DNA of 64,000 nucleotides. Origin: an uncultured Acidimicrobiales bacterium. GTDB taxonomy: Bacteria > Actinomycetota > Acidimicrobiia > Acidimicrobiales > Bin134. Positions 51,038 to 59,604 of the stretch are shown one piece after another. The notes under the pieces are model-generated. The model saw nothing but the letters and a program-made list of their open reading frames with translations. It did no database searches and had not been told where the DNA came from. Each line of letters starts with the position of its first letter. The first letter of the stretch is position 1. A program made the translations under genes and the position numbers. Location of the stretch: assembly GCA_951813555.1 (NCBI GenBank), contig OX638344.1:1178001-1242000 (forward strand), in the 5' to 3' direction.

Positions 51038-53458
51038 TCACGCCCGCGGGCGTTCGTGGGCGGGGTCGAACATGGGCTCCTCCCGCACAACCGCGGGTGA
51101 GCGCACGCCGATCACGTCGACAGCCAGCTCCGTGCCGGGTTCGGCGTGTTCGGGGGCGACGTAGCCCATGGCGATGTTGGTGTTCATCGTGTGCCCGTAG
51201 CCACCGCTGGTGACCACGCCGATCAGGTGGTCGCCGGCCCAGATGGGATCGCCGGTGTGGGCGGGCGCCTCCTCGTTGGCGACCTCGAGGGCGACGAAAC
51301 GGCGCCGGTCGCCGGCCTCGCGCTGGGCGACGATGGCGTCGCGACCCCGGAATTCCTTGTCGAGGTCGACGAAGCGGTCGAGCCCGGCCTCGAGCACCGT
51401 GTATTCGGTGTGGATGTCGTGCTTCCACGCCCGGTAGTTCTTCTCGATGCGCATCGACTCAGTGGCCAGCAGGCCGAAGTTCACCATGCCGAGCGGCTCA
51501 CCCGCGGCCGACAGGGCTTCGTAGACGGCAACCGAGTGCTCGATCGGGAAATGGAGCTCCCAGCCGAGCTCGCCGGTGAAGCTCAAGCGAAGCGCCTGCA
51601 CCGCGAGGCCGCCGATGATGATCTCGCGGGTCGACAGCCACGGGAACGACTGGTTGTCGAGCGGGTGATCGGTGACCGCGCCGAGCACGTCGCGTGACCG
51701 GGGACCGGCCACCATGAGAGCGTTGTGGGTGTCGCTGAGATTGGTGATGGTGACGGCAGCCGGAGGGCCGGCCTCGTTCAGCAGATCGAAGTCGTGCCAC
51801 TCGGCCGTCGCCGCGCTGAACAGCCAGAAATGGTCGTCGGCCAGCCGCAGCATCGTGAACTCCGACCGGAACCGACCCTTCTCGTCGCTCACGTAGGCGA
51901 GGGCGCTGCGGTCGATGGCCGGCATGCGACCGGCCGTCAGGCGATTGAACCACTCGTCAGCCCCCGGTCCCTCGATCTCGAAGCGGGTGAAGCCCGAGAT
52001 CTCCACGATGCCGACGTTGTCGCGCACGGCACGGGCCTCAGCGCCTACCTGGTGATGGAAGGTCGAGAAGCAGAACTCGGGCACATGCTCGAAGTCGTTC
52101 TCGGCCGGGTGGAAGTAGAGCACCCGTTCCCAGCCGTTGAGCGCGCCGAACTCGGCGCCCTTGGCCGCCAGCACGTCGTACAGCGGTGTGTGCTTCGCCT
52201 TGCGGCCCGCGGGCCGATGCTCGTCGGGACGATGGAAGACGAACTCGCGCTGGTACTCCTCGACCGCCTTTGCCGAGGCGTAGGCCTCGTCGGCGTACTG
52301 GGTGAAGCGGCGGGGATCGAGACACCAAGAGTCCCACTCGGACTCGCCGTCGACGATGATCTCGGCCAGGACCTTGCCGAGACCGCCGCCCTCGCCGATG
52401 CCGGCTCGGATGCCCAGCATGGCGTAGCCGTTGCGAACGCCCGGCAGCTTGCCGACGAGCGGGACGCCGTCGCCGGAGTAGGCGATCGGGCCGTTGACCA
52501 CCGAGGAGATCCCCGCGGTCTGAAGCACGGGGAGGCGTTTCATGGCCCGCTCCATGTTGTCGGCGAGGCGGTCGAGATCGGGGGGCTCGAGCTTCCCGGC
52601 GAAGACGTCGGGGATGTGGTCGCGGCCCCAGGTCCTGCAGCCTTGCTCGTAGATGCCCACCAACAGGCCGTTGTGTTCCTGGCGGCTGTAGAAGTCGTCG
52701 CCTGGGTCGCGGATGAGCGGCACCCGCTTGTCGAGGGCCTCGAGTTCGGGCAGCTCCTCGGTGAGGAAGTACTGGTGTTCCATCGACGACACCGCCGACT
52801 CCAACCCGTAGAACTCGCCGATCTGATGCACTCGGTACCCACCGGCGTTCACGAAGCTCTCACACTCGATGTCGCCCTTGTTGGTGCGCACAACCCAGCC
52901 ATCGGCAGTGGATTCGAGGCCGATCACCTCGGTGTGGCGGAACACCTGGCCGCCGTTGCGGCGACCGGCCTTGCAGAACCCGTTGACCAGTCCCGTTGGG
53001 TCGATGTCACCGTCGACGGGATCCCACAGGCCACAGGTCAGGCCGGTGAGGTCGAGCAGCGGATGGGCTTCGGCCATCTCCGACGGACCGAGCACCTCGA
53101 AGTCGACGCCCATCGATTTGGCCATGCCAGCGAAATGCCGGTAGCCGTCGAGATCGGACTGGTCGTAGCCGAGTCGGATCCCGCCGTCGTCGCGGCGGTA
53201 CGTGATCGGCGCCTCGGAGTCGGCGGCCAATCGCGTGTAGAGCTCGACGGAATACTTCTTCAGGCCGACCATCGTCTGGACCGCGCCGAACTGGGTGACT
53301 TGACCAGCGGCGTGCCAGGTCGAGCCTGATGCCAGCTCGTCGCGTTCGACGAGCACGACGTCGGTCCAACCGTGCTCGGTGAGGTGGTAGAAGGTGCTGG
53401 CGCCGCCGACGCCACCGCCGATCACGACCACTCGTGCTCGACTCGGAAGGGTGCTCAC
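51038..53458 (-). CDS. FAD-dependent oxidoreductase fused to a GcvT-like domain (dimethylglycine/sarcosine dehydrogenase type)
   Basis: A two-domain protein of 806 residues. The N-terminal DAO half begins VVVIGGGVGGASTFYHL (FAD fold) and contains GSTWHAAGQV, whose His aligns with the residue that carries covalent FAD in dimethylglycine oxidase and sarcosine dehydrogenase. The C-terminal half is a GcvT/aminomethyltransferase-like domain that binds tetrahydrofolate (GELGWELHFPIEHS, SGGYGHTMNTNIAMGYV). Expected reaction is oxidative N-demethylation with the one-carbon unit passed to folate. Adjacent to a DegT aminotransferase (4-base overlap) and a threonine-synthase-like enzyme. Confidence 0.88.
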   Translation of the reverse strand: MSTLPSRARVVVIGGGVGGASTFYHLTEHGWTDVVLVERDELASGSTWHAAGQVTQFGAVQTMVGLKKYSVELYTRLAADSEAPITYRRDDGGIRLGYDQSDLDGYRHFAGMAKSMGVDFEVLGPSEMAEAHPLLDLTGLTCGLWDPVDGDIDPTGLVNGFCKAGRRNGGQVFRHTEVIGLESTADGWVVRTNKGDIECESFVNAGGYRVHQIGEFYGLESAVSSMEHQYFLTEELPELEALDKRVPLIRDPGDDFYSRQEHNGLLVGIYEQGCRTWGRDHIPDVFAGKLEPPDLDRLADNMERAMKRLPVLQTAGISSVVNGPIAYSGDGVPLVGKLPGVRNGYAMLGIRAGIGEGGGLGKVLAEIIVDGESEWDSWCLDPRRFTQYADEAYASAKAVEEYQREFVFHRPDEHRPAGRKAKHTPLYDVLAAKGAEFGALNGWERVLYFHPAENDFEHVPEFCFSTFHHQVGAEARAVRDNVGIVEISGFTRFEIEGPGADEWFNRLTAGRMPAIDRSALAYVSDEKGRFRSEFTMLRLADDHFWLFSAATAEWHDFDLLNEAGPPAAVTITNLSDTHNALMVAGPRSRDVLGAVTDHPLDNQSFPWLSTREIIIGGLAVQALRLSFTGELGWELHFPIEHSVAVYEALSAAGEPLGMVNFGLLATESMRIEKNYRAWKHDIHTEYTVLEAGLDRFVDLDKEFRGRDAIVAQREAGDRRRFVALEVANEEAPAHTGDPIWAGDHLIGVVTSGGYGHTMNTNIAMGYVAPEHAEPGTELAVDVIGVRSPAVVREEPMFDPAHERPRA

Positions 53459-54666
53459 GCTTGGCTCTCCAGCACCGTGGTCGCCAGAGCTCCCCGGATG
53501 ATCTCGGCCACGACCGCGCAGTCGTCAAGCGACAGGGTCAATGGAATGCGCATGTCGCAGAGCCCCTGGAGCACCTTGGTGGTGGCGTGCAGCGTCTGCT
53601 CGCTGGCATAGCGCCAATGGTCGTAGCGGCTCGTGAAGCCGACCGGCTCGGGATGGCCGAACCACTTCACTGGAACACCATGGGCCGCGGCGAGCGCGAG
53701 CCACGCCATCATCGCTGAGGACTCGAGGCCGTCGACCGAGAATTGAATCGACGAAGCGACGTACTGCTCCTCGGCACCACGCGGCGGCACGCGGATCATC
53801 GGATCGGCGTCGAGAAGCTCCGCCAACCGGCTATATCGCTCGTTCCAGAGGGTCGCTCGGTGATCGAGGAGATCGAGCTGGGGGCGAGCGACGGCGGCAG
53901 CCAGGGCCGACATGCGCATCGACAGGTTAGGCGTCGTATACCGATGCCGCTCGATCGCTTCTGGGGTCGGCGCGGTGCCGTGCTGGGCGTAGAGCATGTA
54001 TGAGCCGCTGAGGAGGATGGCCCGCGCCGCGACATCTTCGTCGTCGGTGACCAGCAGCCCGCCCTCGCCGGAGTTGACATGCTTGAACGTCTGAGTGGAG
54101 AAGCAGCCAACCGCACCGAAGGTGCCCGACGGGCGGCCGCCCCAGCCCGCGCCCATGGTGTGGGCACAGTCCTCGATCACGGTGAGGTTCAAGTCGGCCA
54201 CCATCTCCATGAGGCGGTCCATGTCGGTTATGTGGCTGCGCATGTGCGACAGCATCAGGAACCGCGACCCTGAGCGTGCGGCCGCGGCCCGCAGGTCCTG
54301 GAGGTCGATCTCGTAGTCGGGGGTGACTCCGACGAACACGGGATCGCCGCCGGCGTGGACGATCGCGCCGGGGACCGGTGCCAGCGTGAAGGCGTTCATC
54401 AGCACCGGCGTGCCCGGACCGACGCCGACCGCCATGAGGCTCGCCGCGAGCGCCGCTCCACAGCTGTTGAAAGTGATGCAGTACCGGCGGCCGACCAGCC
54501 GGGCGAAGGCCGTCTCCAACTCGGCCACATCGATTTCGCTGGCACCGGTCTCGCCGTAGCGGAACAGCCGTCCCGACATCAGGAGTTCGTTCACCCGTTC
54601 GACCCCCGCGGCCGGGATCGGGGGCGGAGACGTGAAGTCGAGTTCGATCGTGGGGAGCGTCGTCAT
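53455..54666 (-). CDS. DegT/DnrJ/EryC1/StrS family aminotransferase
   Basis: PLP-dependent aminotransferase-fold protein of 403 residues, family of sugar and cyclitol aminotransferases. Conserved are FNSCGAALAASL, VIEDCAHTMGAG (Asp that contacts the PLP nitrogen) and FSTQTFKHVNSGEGG with the Schiff-base Lys. The stop overlaps the next gene by 4 bases. It is the first gene of the 49.8-54.7 kb operon and starts six bases from the 3' side of tRNA-Ser(TGA). Members of the family outside sugar pathways also act on amino acids, so the substrate is open. Confidence 0.85.
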   Translation of the reverse strand: MTTLPTIELDFTSPPPIPAAGVERVNELLMSGRLFRYGETGASEIDVAELETAFARLVGRRYCITFNSCGAALAASLMAVGVGPGTPVLMNAFTLAPVPGAIVHAGGDPVFVGVTPDYEIDLQDLRAAAARSGSRFLMLSHMRSHITDMDRLMEMVADLNLTVIEDCAHTMGAGWGGRPSGTFGAVGCFSTQTFKHVNSGEGGLLVTDDEDVAARAILLSGSYMLYAQHGTAPTPEAIERHRYTTPNLSMRMSALAAAVARPQLDLLDHRATLWNERYSRLAELLDADPMIRVPPRGAEEQYVASSIQFSVDGLESSAMMAWLALAAAHGVPVKWFGHPEPVGFTSRYDHWRYASEQTLHATTKVLQGLCDMRIPLTLSLDDCAVVAEIIRGALATTVLESQA

Positions 54667-54671
54667 CGTGG

Positions 54672-54758
54672 CGGAGGGAGGGGGATTCGAACCCCCGGGA
54701 CCCCGGAAGGCCCTACGGCTTTCAAGGCCGTTGCAATCGTCCGCTCTGCCATCCCTCC
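54672..54758 (-). tRNA. tRNA-Ser (TGA)
   Basis: An 87-base class II tRNA: acceptor GGAGGGA/TCCCTCC, discriminator G with an encoded CCA (54669-54671), anticodon loop CTTGAAA (anticodon TGA), long variable arm, and T arm GGGGGTTCGAATCCCCC. The anticodon is TGA, which reads UCA serine codons; it is not a selenocysteine tRNA (which would have anticodon TCA). Confidence 0.97.
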
Positions 54759-54801
54759 GAGGGGGAGATTAGTGGCCTTGTGGTGGGGCTGACGGAGCGG
54801 T

Positions 54802-55458
54802 TTAGCCCCAGCGGTTCCAGGCGATGATCTCGTCGGGGTCTCTGCGAGCGGGGGGCTTTAGGTCGTCGCCCCGCAGGTAGGCCACCGGGATGAGGCAGGT
54901 TTGGAGGTAGTCGTGGGGGATGTCGAGAATGGCGGCCACGTCGTCGGCGGCCAGCAGGTGGGCGGTGGTGAAGGTGGAGGCCAGGCCCCGGCTGTGGAGG
55001 GCGAGTTGGAAGCTCCATACCGCGGGCAGGATGGAGCCGAACAGGCTGGCAGTCCAGGCGAGATCAAGGTTGGGGTCGAGCTCCCCACGGATGCACGGGA
55101 TCACCAGGGCGGGGACTTCGTGGAACCGCTTGGCTAAATGCAGCACCGCCTCGGAGTGGCGAACGCCGGCGGCGTCCCCGTCGGCCCGGCGCCGGTCGAG
55201 CAGCTCTTGCATGGGTGGGACGATGCCCGCTCGATAGTGGTGCGCAATGGCAGCTCGCTGATCGGGATCGGTCACGATCACCCAACGCCAGTCCTGGGCG
55301 TTGGAGGCATTGGGGGCGTTAGCGGCCAGCCTCACGCAGTCGCGCAGCACGTCGGAATCCACCGGCCGGTCGAAGTCCAGTCGCCGCCGCACTGAACGGG
55401 TGGTGGCCAGCAGCCGATCGGTGTTTTCGGTATCAAAGGGTGTCATAAGCCGTTGCAT
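54802..55458 (-). CDS. Nitroreductase family protein
   Basis: FMN-binding nitroreductase-like protein of 218 residues. The N-terminal TRSVRRRLDF motif binds FMN phosphate; LAANAPNASNAQDWRWVIV and FQLALHSRGLASTFTTAHLL are typical of the family. The start may be ATG 55458 or the in-frame ATG 55443 (TPFDTENTDRLL). Physiological substrate unknown; members reduce nitro compounds, quinones or flavins. Divergent from the coiled-coil gene, with overlapping -10 boxes at 55476-55482. Confidence 0.85.
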   Translation of the reverse strand: MQRLMTPFDTENTDRLLATTRSVRRRLDFDRPVDSDVLRDCVRLAANAPNASNAQDWRWVIVTDPDQRAAIAHHYRAGIVPPMQELLDRRRADGDAAGVRHSEAVLHLAKRFHEVPALVIPCIRGELDPNLDLAWTASLFGSILPAVWSFQLALHSRGLASTFTTAHLLAADDVAAILDIPHDYLQTCLIPVAYLRGDDLKPPARRDPDEIIAWNRWG

Positions 55459-55482
55459 TCGGGCTGACGAGTCGTTACCCTA
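55453..55482. promoter_or_regulatory. Promoter with symmetric -10 (coiled-coil gene / nitroreductase)
   Basis: Plus strand: TTGCAT (55453-55458), 17-base spacer, TACCCT (55476-55481). On the minus strand the same bases give TAGGGT (55477-55482). The plus-strand transcript would have a leader of about 72 bases with an AAAGGA ribosome-binding site. Confidence 0.5.
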
Positions 55483-55559
55483 CGAGAAGCTATCGGAACC
55501 GGCATCGATCCCGTAATGGAGATCAAGGGTTCCCTCTTATTTGAAGAAAGGAACACAAC

Positions 55560-55991
55560 ATGCCGGTCACCGAGATTGAGCGCAGAGAACTGGTGAACCG
55601 ACTGGTCGCCACCATAGGAGAGGAGTCCACAGAAACTCTCATGCAGTGCCTCCTCACCGATGGACGCGACCATCTAGCCACCAAGGATGACCTGAACACC
55701 CTTGAGAACATTCTGAGGGCCGAGCTCGCCACCAAGGAAGATCTGAAGGCGTTCGCCACCAAGGAGGATCTGAAGGCGTTCGCCACCAAGGAGGATCTGA
55801 AGGCGTTCGCCACCAAGGAGGATCTGAAGGCACTTGAAAACAGCCTGCGAAGCGAGTTCAAGGCGGAGTTCGTCAAGCTTCGGGCGTATATCGACTCAGC
55901 TATCGGCAGGCAGATGCGCCTTTATGTGGGCCTCCTTGTTGGGGTCATGCTCACGGTCTGGGGAACGTCGCTTGTTTATGCCTTTGGTTGA
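55560..55991 (+). CDS. Coiled-coil membrane protein with tandem ATKEDLKAF repeats
   Basis: A 143-residue protein: a helical N-terminus (VTEIERRELVNRLVATIGEE), five copies of the unit ATKxDLxxx (about residues 41-92, four nearly identical 9-residue units at 57-92), a heptad coiled coil, and a C-terminal transmembrane helix (LYVGLLVGVMLTVWGTSLVYAF). The build recalls bacterial DUF1640/MCUR1-like coiled-coil membrane proteins, without proof. Starts at ATG 55560 behind AAAGGA with a strong promoter. The exact DNA repeats suggest copy-number variation between strains. Confidence 0.75.
   Translation: MPVTEIERRELVNRLVATIGEESTETLMQCLLTDGRDHLATKDDLNTLENILRAELATKEDLKAFATKEDLKAFATKEDLKAFATKEDLKALENSLRSEFKAEFVKLRAYIDSAIGRQMRLYVGLLVGVMLTVWGTSLVYAFG
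55728..55835 (+). repeat. Four tandem copies of a 27-bp coding repeat
   Basis: Units at 55728-55754, 55755-55781, 55782-55808 and 55809-55835. The two middle units are identical; the first differs by one base and the last at its 3' end. Each encodes ATKEDLKAF (last: ATKEDLKAL). Confidence 0.9.
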
Positions 55992-56060
55992 CAGTGTCTC
56001 GTTGCGCACCCGCAATCCATGAGGCCAGCCCGGAAGCGACCCACTAGGATGGGAGGGCCT

Positions 56061-56151
56061 GGAGAGGTGGCCGAGTCCGGTTGAAGGCGCTTCCCTGCTA
56101 AGGAAGTAACTGCCGCAAGGTGGTTCGTGGGTTCGAATCCCACCCTCTCCG
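56061..56151 (+). tRNA. tRNA-Ser (GCT)
   Basis: A 91-base class II tRNA: acceptor GGAGAGG/CCTCTCC, discriminator G, anticodon loop CTGCTAA (anticodon GCT), long variable arm and T arm GTGGGTTCGAATCCCAC. No CCA encoded. Confidence 0.97.
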
Positions 56152-56238
56152 CTCTTGTCCTGAACCACCACACCGCCCTTTCCGCTCATTGTCAGTTGCC
56201 CGAGGCTGGGGTGTGTTGCCGGGATAGTGTTCGGCGCC

Positions 56239-56994
56239 ATGGGAATGCTTGACGGGAAGACGGCCATCGTTACCGGCGGGGGCCAGGGAGTGGGTCGGGG
56301 CATCGCCCTGGCCTTGGCGGCCGAGGGGGCTGGGGTCACGGTGGCGGCCCGCACGGAATCCAAGGTACAGGCGGTGGCCGCCGAGATAACCGAGCGGGGC
56401 GGTTCGGCGCTGGCGCTGGTGTGCGACGTAAACGAGCTGGACCAGATCCAGGCGTGCGTGGATCGCACCGTGGAGCATTTCGGCACCGTCGACATCTTGG
56501 TGAACAACGCTCAGCAGGTGCCTCACGGGCATTTGCTGGAGGTGAGCGACGAAGCGTGCATGGCGGCGTGGACCTCGGGAGCGCTGGCCTCAATCCGGTT
56601 CATGCGGCTGTGCCATCCCCATCTGAAGGACGGCGGGGTGATCATCAACCAGGGCTCGGGGTCGAGCCTCAAGACCGACCCCAGCGGCATGGGGGTGTAT
56701 GCCGGGGTGAAGTCGGCCATCCAGTCGATTACCCGGGCCGCGGCCATGGAGTGGGGGGCCGACGGCATTCGGGCCATCACCCTTATGCCGGTGGCCATGT
56801 CGCCGGCCATGGAGGACTGGAAGGGCTTCAACCCCGATGGCTTCGCCGCCCTCCAAGAGCGGTTCGCCCTCAAACGGGTAGGCGACGCCGAGATCGACAT
56901 CGGCCGAGTAGTGGCCTTCCTATGCAGCGACACCGCCAGCTACATGACCGGCACCACGGTGAATATCGACGGTGGCGACGCCTACCTGCGCTAG
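56239..56994 (+). CDS. SDR family oxidoreductase
   Basis: Classical SDR of 251 residues with TGGGQGVG, NNAQQ in place of NNAG, GSGSS (catalytic Ser) and YAGVKSA (YxxxK), and a C-terminal VNIDGGDAYLR. Start ATG 56239 lies eight bases after TAGTGT (56225-56230), a leaderless start; a GTG at 56227 lies within that box and is rejected. Convergent with the following hypothetical gene (4-base overlap). Substrate not assigned. Confidence 0.85.
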   Translation: MGMLDGKTAIVTGGGQGVGRGIALALAAEGAGVTVAARTESKVQAVAAEITERGGSALALVCDVNELDQIQACVDRTVEHFGTVDILVNNAQQVPHGHLLEVSDEACMAAWTSGALASIRFMRLCHPHLKDGGVIINQGSGSSLKTDPSGMGVYAGVKSAIQSITRAAAMEWGADGIRAITLMPVAMSPAMEDWKGFNPDGFAALQERFALKRVGDAEIDIGRVVAFLCSDTASYMTGTTVNIDGGDAYLR

Positions 56995-58121
56995 CTAGCG
57001 GGGGCTATGTGGCCCTCTAGGTTGTAGGGGCGGTAGGGGCCGAAGATGGATTGCTCTAGGACGCCTATGCCTTGGCGGTCGCCCATGCGGACCTTCATCA
57101 GGTGTTGCACGTGCTGGTTCTCGAAGGCGGTTTCGTCGACGTCGGCCAGCTTCCAGCGCTCGGACTCCATGGCCAGTTCTCCCTTCCAGTCACCGTGCGA
57201 CCAGGTGGGATGGCTGTAGCCGATGCCCTTCATGCGGTAGGTGAACTGCTTTTTGAAGGTGATCTCGTGGCGGGTGTCGTCTTCCAGCGAGGTCATGGCC
57301 AAAGTGGCGCTTTTGATCATGCGGCTGCCGGGCTCGAATTCCAGTTGGTGCTCTAAGCGGTGCATGGGCTCCACGCCGGGATCCTCCACGGCGGGGTTGT
57401 CGGCCAGGGAGTCGTAGGCGGGCAAGAAGGCGCCCACGTGGAACCGGGGACGGCCCAGGGTGTCCTCGAACAGCTGATAGTGGCTGCACATGTCGTCCCA
57501 GTGCAGCGGGGCCCACAAAAAGAACAGGCCCATGGCCCGCGGTGGCTGGGGGGCGCCCCGGTTGTCGCCGCCGGCCACCGGGCGGACGCCCCAGGAGCGG
57601 TCCTTGGTGCCGTAGGTCTCGGTGCTGTCAATCTCCATGCGCTGGCCGTCGTATTGGATCCAGCCGTGCCAGCGGCCGAACTGGGTGAACCGAGTGGTGT
57701 CCATGATGCGGCGGCTGCCGTCAGACCAGTGGTGGCGGGGCTCCTCGATGGCCGCGGTGCGGGCCTCGAAGGTGAGATCGGCGGCGAAGTCTGTCTCGTT
57801 GGGCTCCAGCACCACCCGGCAGGCCTTCATCGGCTCGGTGATCTCCAAGTTGAACGGCCCGACGCTCAGATCGGAGGGCTCGGGATTGGCCCGGGCCGAG
57901 GCGTGGAAGGCGTGCTGCACGCCGTTGTGGACGATGCTGATGCCGCAGTCCTGGATACCGAGGTGGGGATAGCGGGCGGTGCCCACACCGAGGTACATGT
58001 CACCCACTTTGGAGTAGCCGTTGAACCAGTAGCGCTCGTAGAAGTCCTTCTCCCCGGTGGAAGGGGTGGAGATGGGATCGGGGGTCTGGTGGATGGGGAA
58101 ATCGTCGAATTTGGTCAGCAC
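56991..58121 (-). CDS. AttH/CrtC-like (lipocalin-type) hypothetical protein
   Basis: A 376-residue protein rich in beta strands with repeated W/Y/D motifs (FYERYWFNGYSKVGDMYLG, TRFTQFGRWHGWIQYDG, ETYGTKDRSWGVRPVAGG). The DRSWG-type motif and two-lobe layout recall the AttH/CrtC hydroxyneurosporene-dehydratase-like lipocalin superfamily. No enzymatic role is assigned; several such proteins bind or modify hydrophobic isoprenoid or steroid compounds. GTG start at 58121. Divergent from the KamA gene. Family assignment is tentative. Confidence 0.6.
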   Translation of the reverse strand: MLTKFDDFPIHQTPDPISTPSTGEKDFYERYWFNGYSKVGDMYLGVGTARYPHLGIQDCGISIVHNGVQHAFHASARANPEPSDLSVGPFNLEITEPMKACRVVLEPNETDFAADLTFEARTAAIEEPRHHWSDGSRRIMDTTRFTQFGRWHGWIQYDGQRMEIDSTETYGTKDRSWGVRPVAGGDNRGAPQPPRAMGLFFLWAPLHWDDMCSHYQLFEDTLGRPRFHVGAFLPAYDSLADNPAVEDPGVEPMHRLEHQLEFEPGSRMIKSATLAMTSLEDDTRHEITFKKQFTYRMKGIGYSHPTWSHGDWKGELAMESERWKLADVDETAFENQHVQHLMKVRMGDRQGIGVLEQSIFGPYRPYNLEGHIAPAS

Positions 58122-58227
58122 CCGCCTATGGTGGCAGACCCGGCTCTCCCAACAAATGTCGGAGAGGCTGGTACCATCGAAGGTAACTCTGACAGATCGA
58201 CGGCATTCTCATAGGGAGGCACCCACC

Positions 58228-59592
58228 ATGAGCACCGGCAACGGCGAACAGCACACCTTTCGCACCTTCCAGCTCCGCAACCTGGAAGACACCCCCGGCT
58301 ACGACCGGCTGAGCGACCACCAGAAGATGGTGACCCGCGTGGTGGGCTCGGTGCTCCCGTTCAAGACCAACAACTACGTGTGTGAGCAGCTCATCAACTG
58401 GGACAACGTACCCGACGATCCCATGTTCCAGCTCACCTTCCCCCAAGAGGGCATGCTCGACCCCGCCCACTTCAGCCGCATCGCCGATCTCATCAATGCC
58501 GAGGTGCCGGCCGCCGAACTCAAGGCGGCGGCCCGGGAGATCCAGCTGAGCCTCAACCCCCATCCCGCCGGCCAGGTGGAGATGAACGCCGGGTACCTGG
58601 AGGAAGAGGTGGTGCAGGGCGTGCAGCACAAGTATCGGGAGACGGTGCTGTTCTTCCCCACCCAGGGCCAGACCTGCCACGCCTACTGCACCTACTGCTT
58701 CCGCTGGCCGCAGTTCGTGCAGCTCGACGATCTCAAGTTTGCCAGCAAGGAGATCGACCGGCTGGTGGCCTATCTCAAGCTCAACCCGACGGTTTCCGAC
58801 GTTTTGTTCACCGGGGGCGATCCGATGATCATGCGCACCGAGCTGATCCGCCGCTACGCCGAGCCGCTTATGGCCGACGACTTGGAGATCAACACCATCC
58901 GCTTCGGCACCAAGGCCCCGGCCTACTGGCCCTACAAGTTCACCGAGGGCGAGGAGGCCGACGACCTGCTGCGGCTGTTCGAGGAGATCGTGGCCTCCGG
59001 CCGCCACCTGGCCATCATGGCCCACTACTCCCACCCGGTGGAGTTGGCCACCGACGCCTCCCGGGAGGCGCTGCGGCGCATCATCGAGACCGGCGCGGTG
59101 GTGCGGTGCCAGGCCCCGCTGATCCACCACGTGAACGACAGCGCCCGCGACTGGGCCGACATGATCACCACCGAGGTGTCGCTCGGAGCGGTGCCCTACT
59201 ACATGTTCGTGGAGCGCGACACCGGGGCCAAGCGCTACTTCGAGGTGCCGCTGGTGGAGGCCTACCAGATCTACACCGACGCCTATAAGCAGGTGTCGGG
59301 GTTGGCCCGCACCTGGCGGGGGCCTTCGATGTCGGCCACCCCGGGCAAGGCGCTGGTGGACGGCGTCACCGAGATCGGCGGCGAGAAGGTGATCGCCCTG
59401 AAGTTCGTCCAGGCCCGCAACCCCGACTGGGTGAACCGGCTGTTCTTCGCCGCCTATGACGAAGAGGCGTCGTGGCTCGACGAGCTGCGCCCGGCATTCG
59501 GCGAGGAGAAGTTCTTCTGGACCGACGAGCTGAACAACATGAAGACCGACACGCCTCAGCGCGTGCAGCTCATCACCACCCGAGCGGCCTAG
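58228..59592 (+). CDS. KamA-type radical SAM protein (lysine 2,3-aminomutase-like)
   Basis: Radical SAM enzyme of 454 residues with CHAYCTYC (Cys150, 154, 157) for the [4Fe-4S] cluster, FTGGDPMI, and VNDSARDW (Asp equivalent to one substrate-binding Asp of lysine 2,3-aminomutase). The usual PLP/second-Asp segment (VVDAPGGGGK) is replaced by SATPGKALVDG, so the lysine that binds PLP may be retained while the Asp that holds the substrate amine is not. A substrate other than lysine, or loss of PLP use, is therefore possible. ATG 58228 has a GGGAGG ribosome-binding site; the upstream open frame is rejected. Confidence 0.85.
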   Translation: MSTGNGEQHTFRTFQLRNLEDTPGYDRLSDHQKMVTRVVGSVLPFKTNNYVCEQLINWDNVPDDPMFQLTFPQEGMLDPAHFSRIADLINAEVPAAELKAAAREIQLSLNPHPAGQVEMNAGYLEEEVVQGVQHKYRETVLFFPTQGQTCHAYCTYCFRWPQFVQLDDLKFASKEIDRLVAYLKLNPTVSDVLFTGGDPMIMRTELIRRYAEPLMADDLEINTIRFGTKAPAYWPYKFTEGEEADDLLRLFEEIVASGRHLAIMAHYSHPVELATDASREALRRIIETGAVVRCQAPLIHHVNDSARDWADMITTEVSLGAVPYYMFVERDTGAKRYFEVPLVEAYQIYTDAYKQVSGLARTWRGPSMSATPGKALVDGVTEIGGEKVIALKFVQARNPDWVNRLFFAAYDEEASWLDELRPAFGEEKFFWTDELNNMKTDTPQRVQLITTRAA

Positions 59593-59604
59593 TTTCGGCT
59601 CAGC

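Noticed and set aside
54672..54758. Considering this tRNA as selenocysteine tRNA because of the letters TGA
   Set aside because: The anticodon is TGA, which reads UCA (Ser). A Sec tRNA would carry anticodon TCA and an 8-bp acceptor stem.
58057..58227. N-terminal extension of the KamA-type protein
   Set aside because: Overlaps the divergent gene's start region and lies before the GGGAGG ribosome-binding site at ATG 58228.
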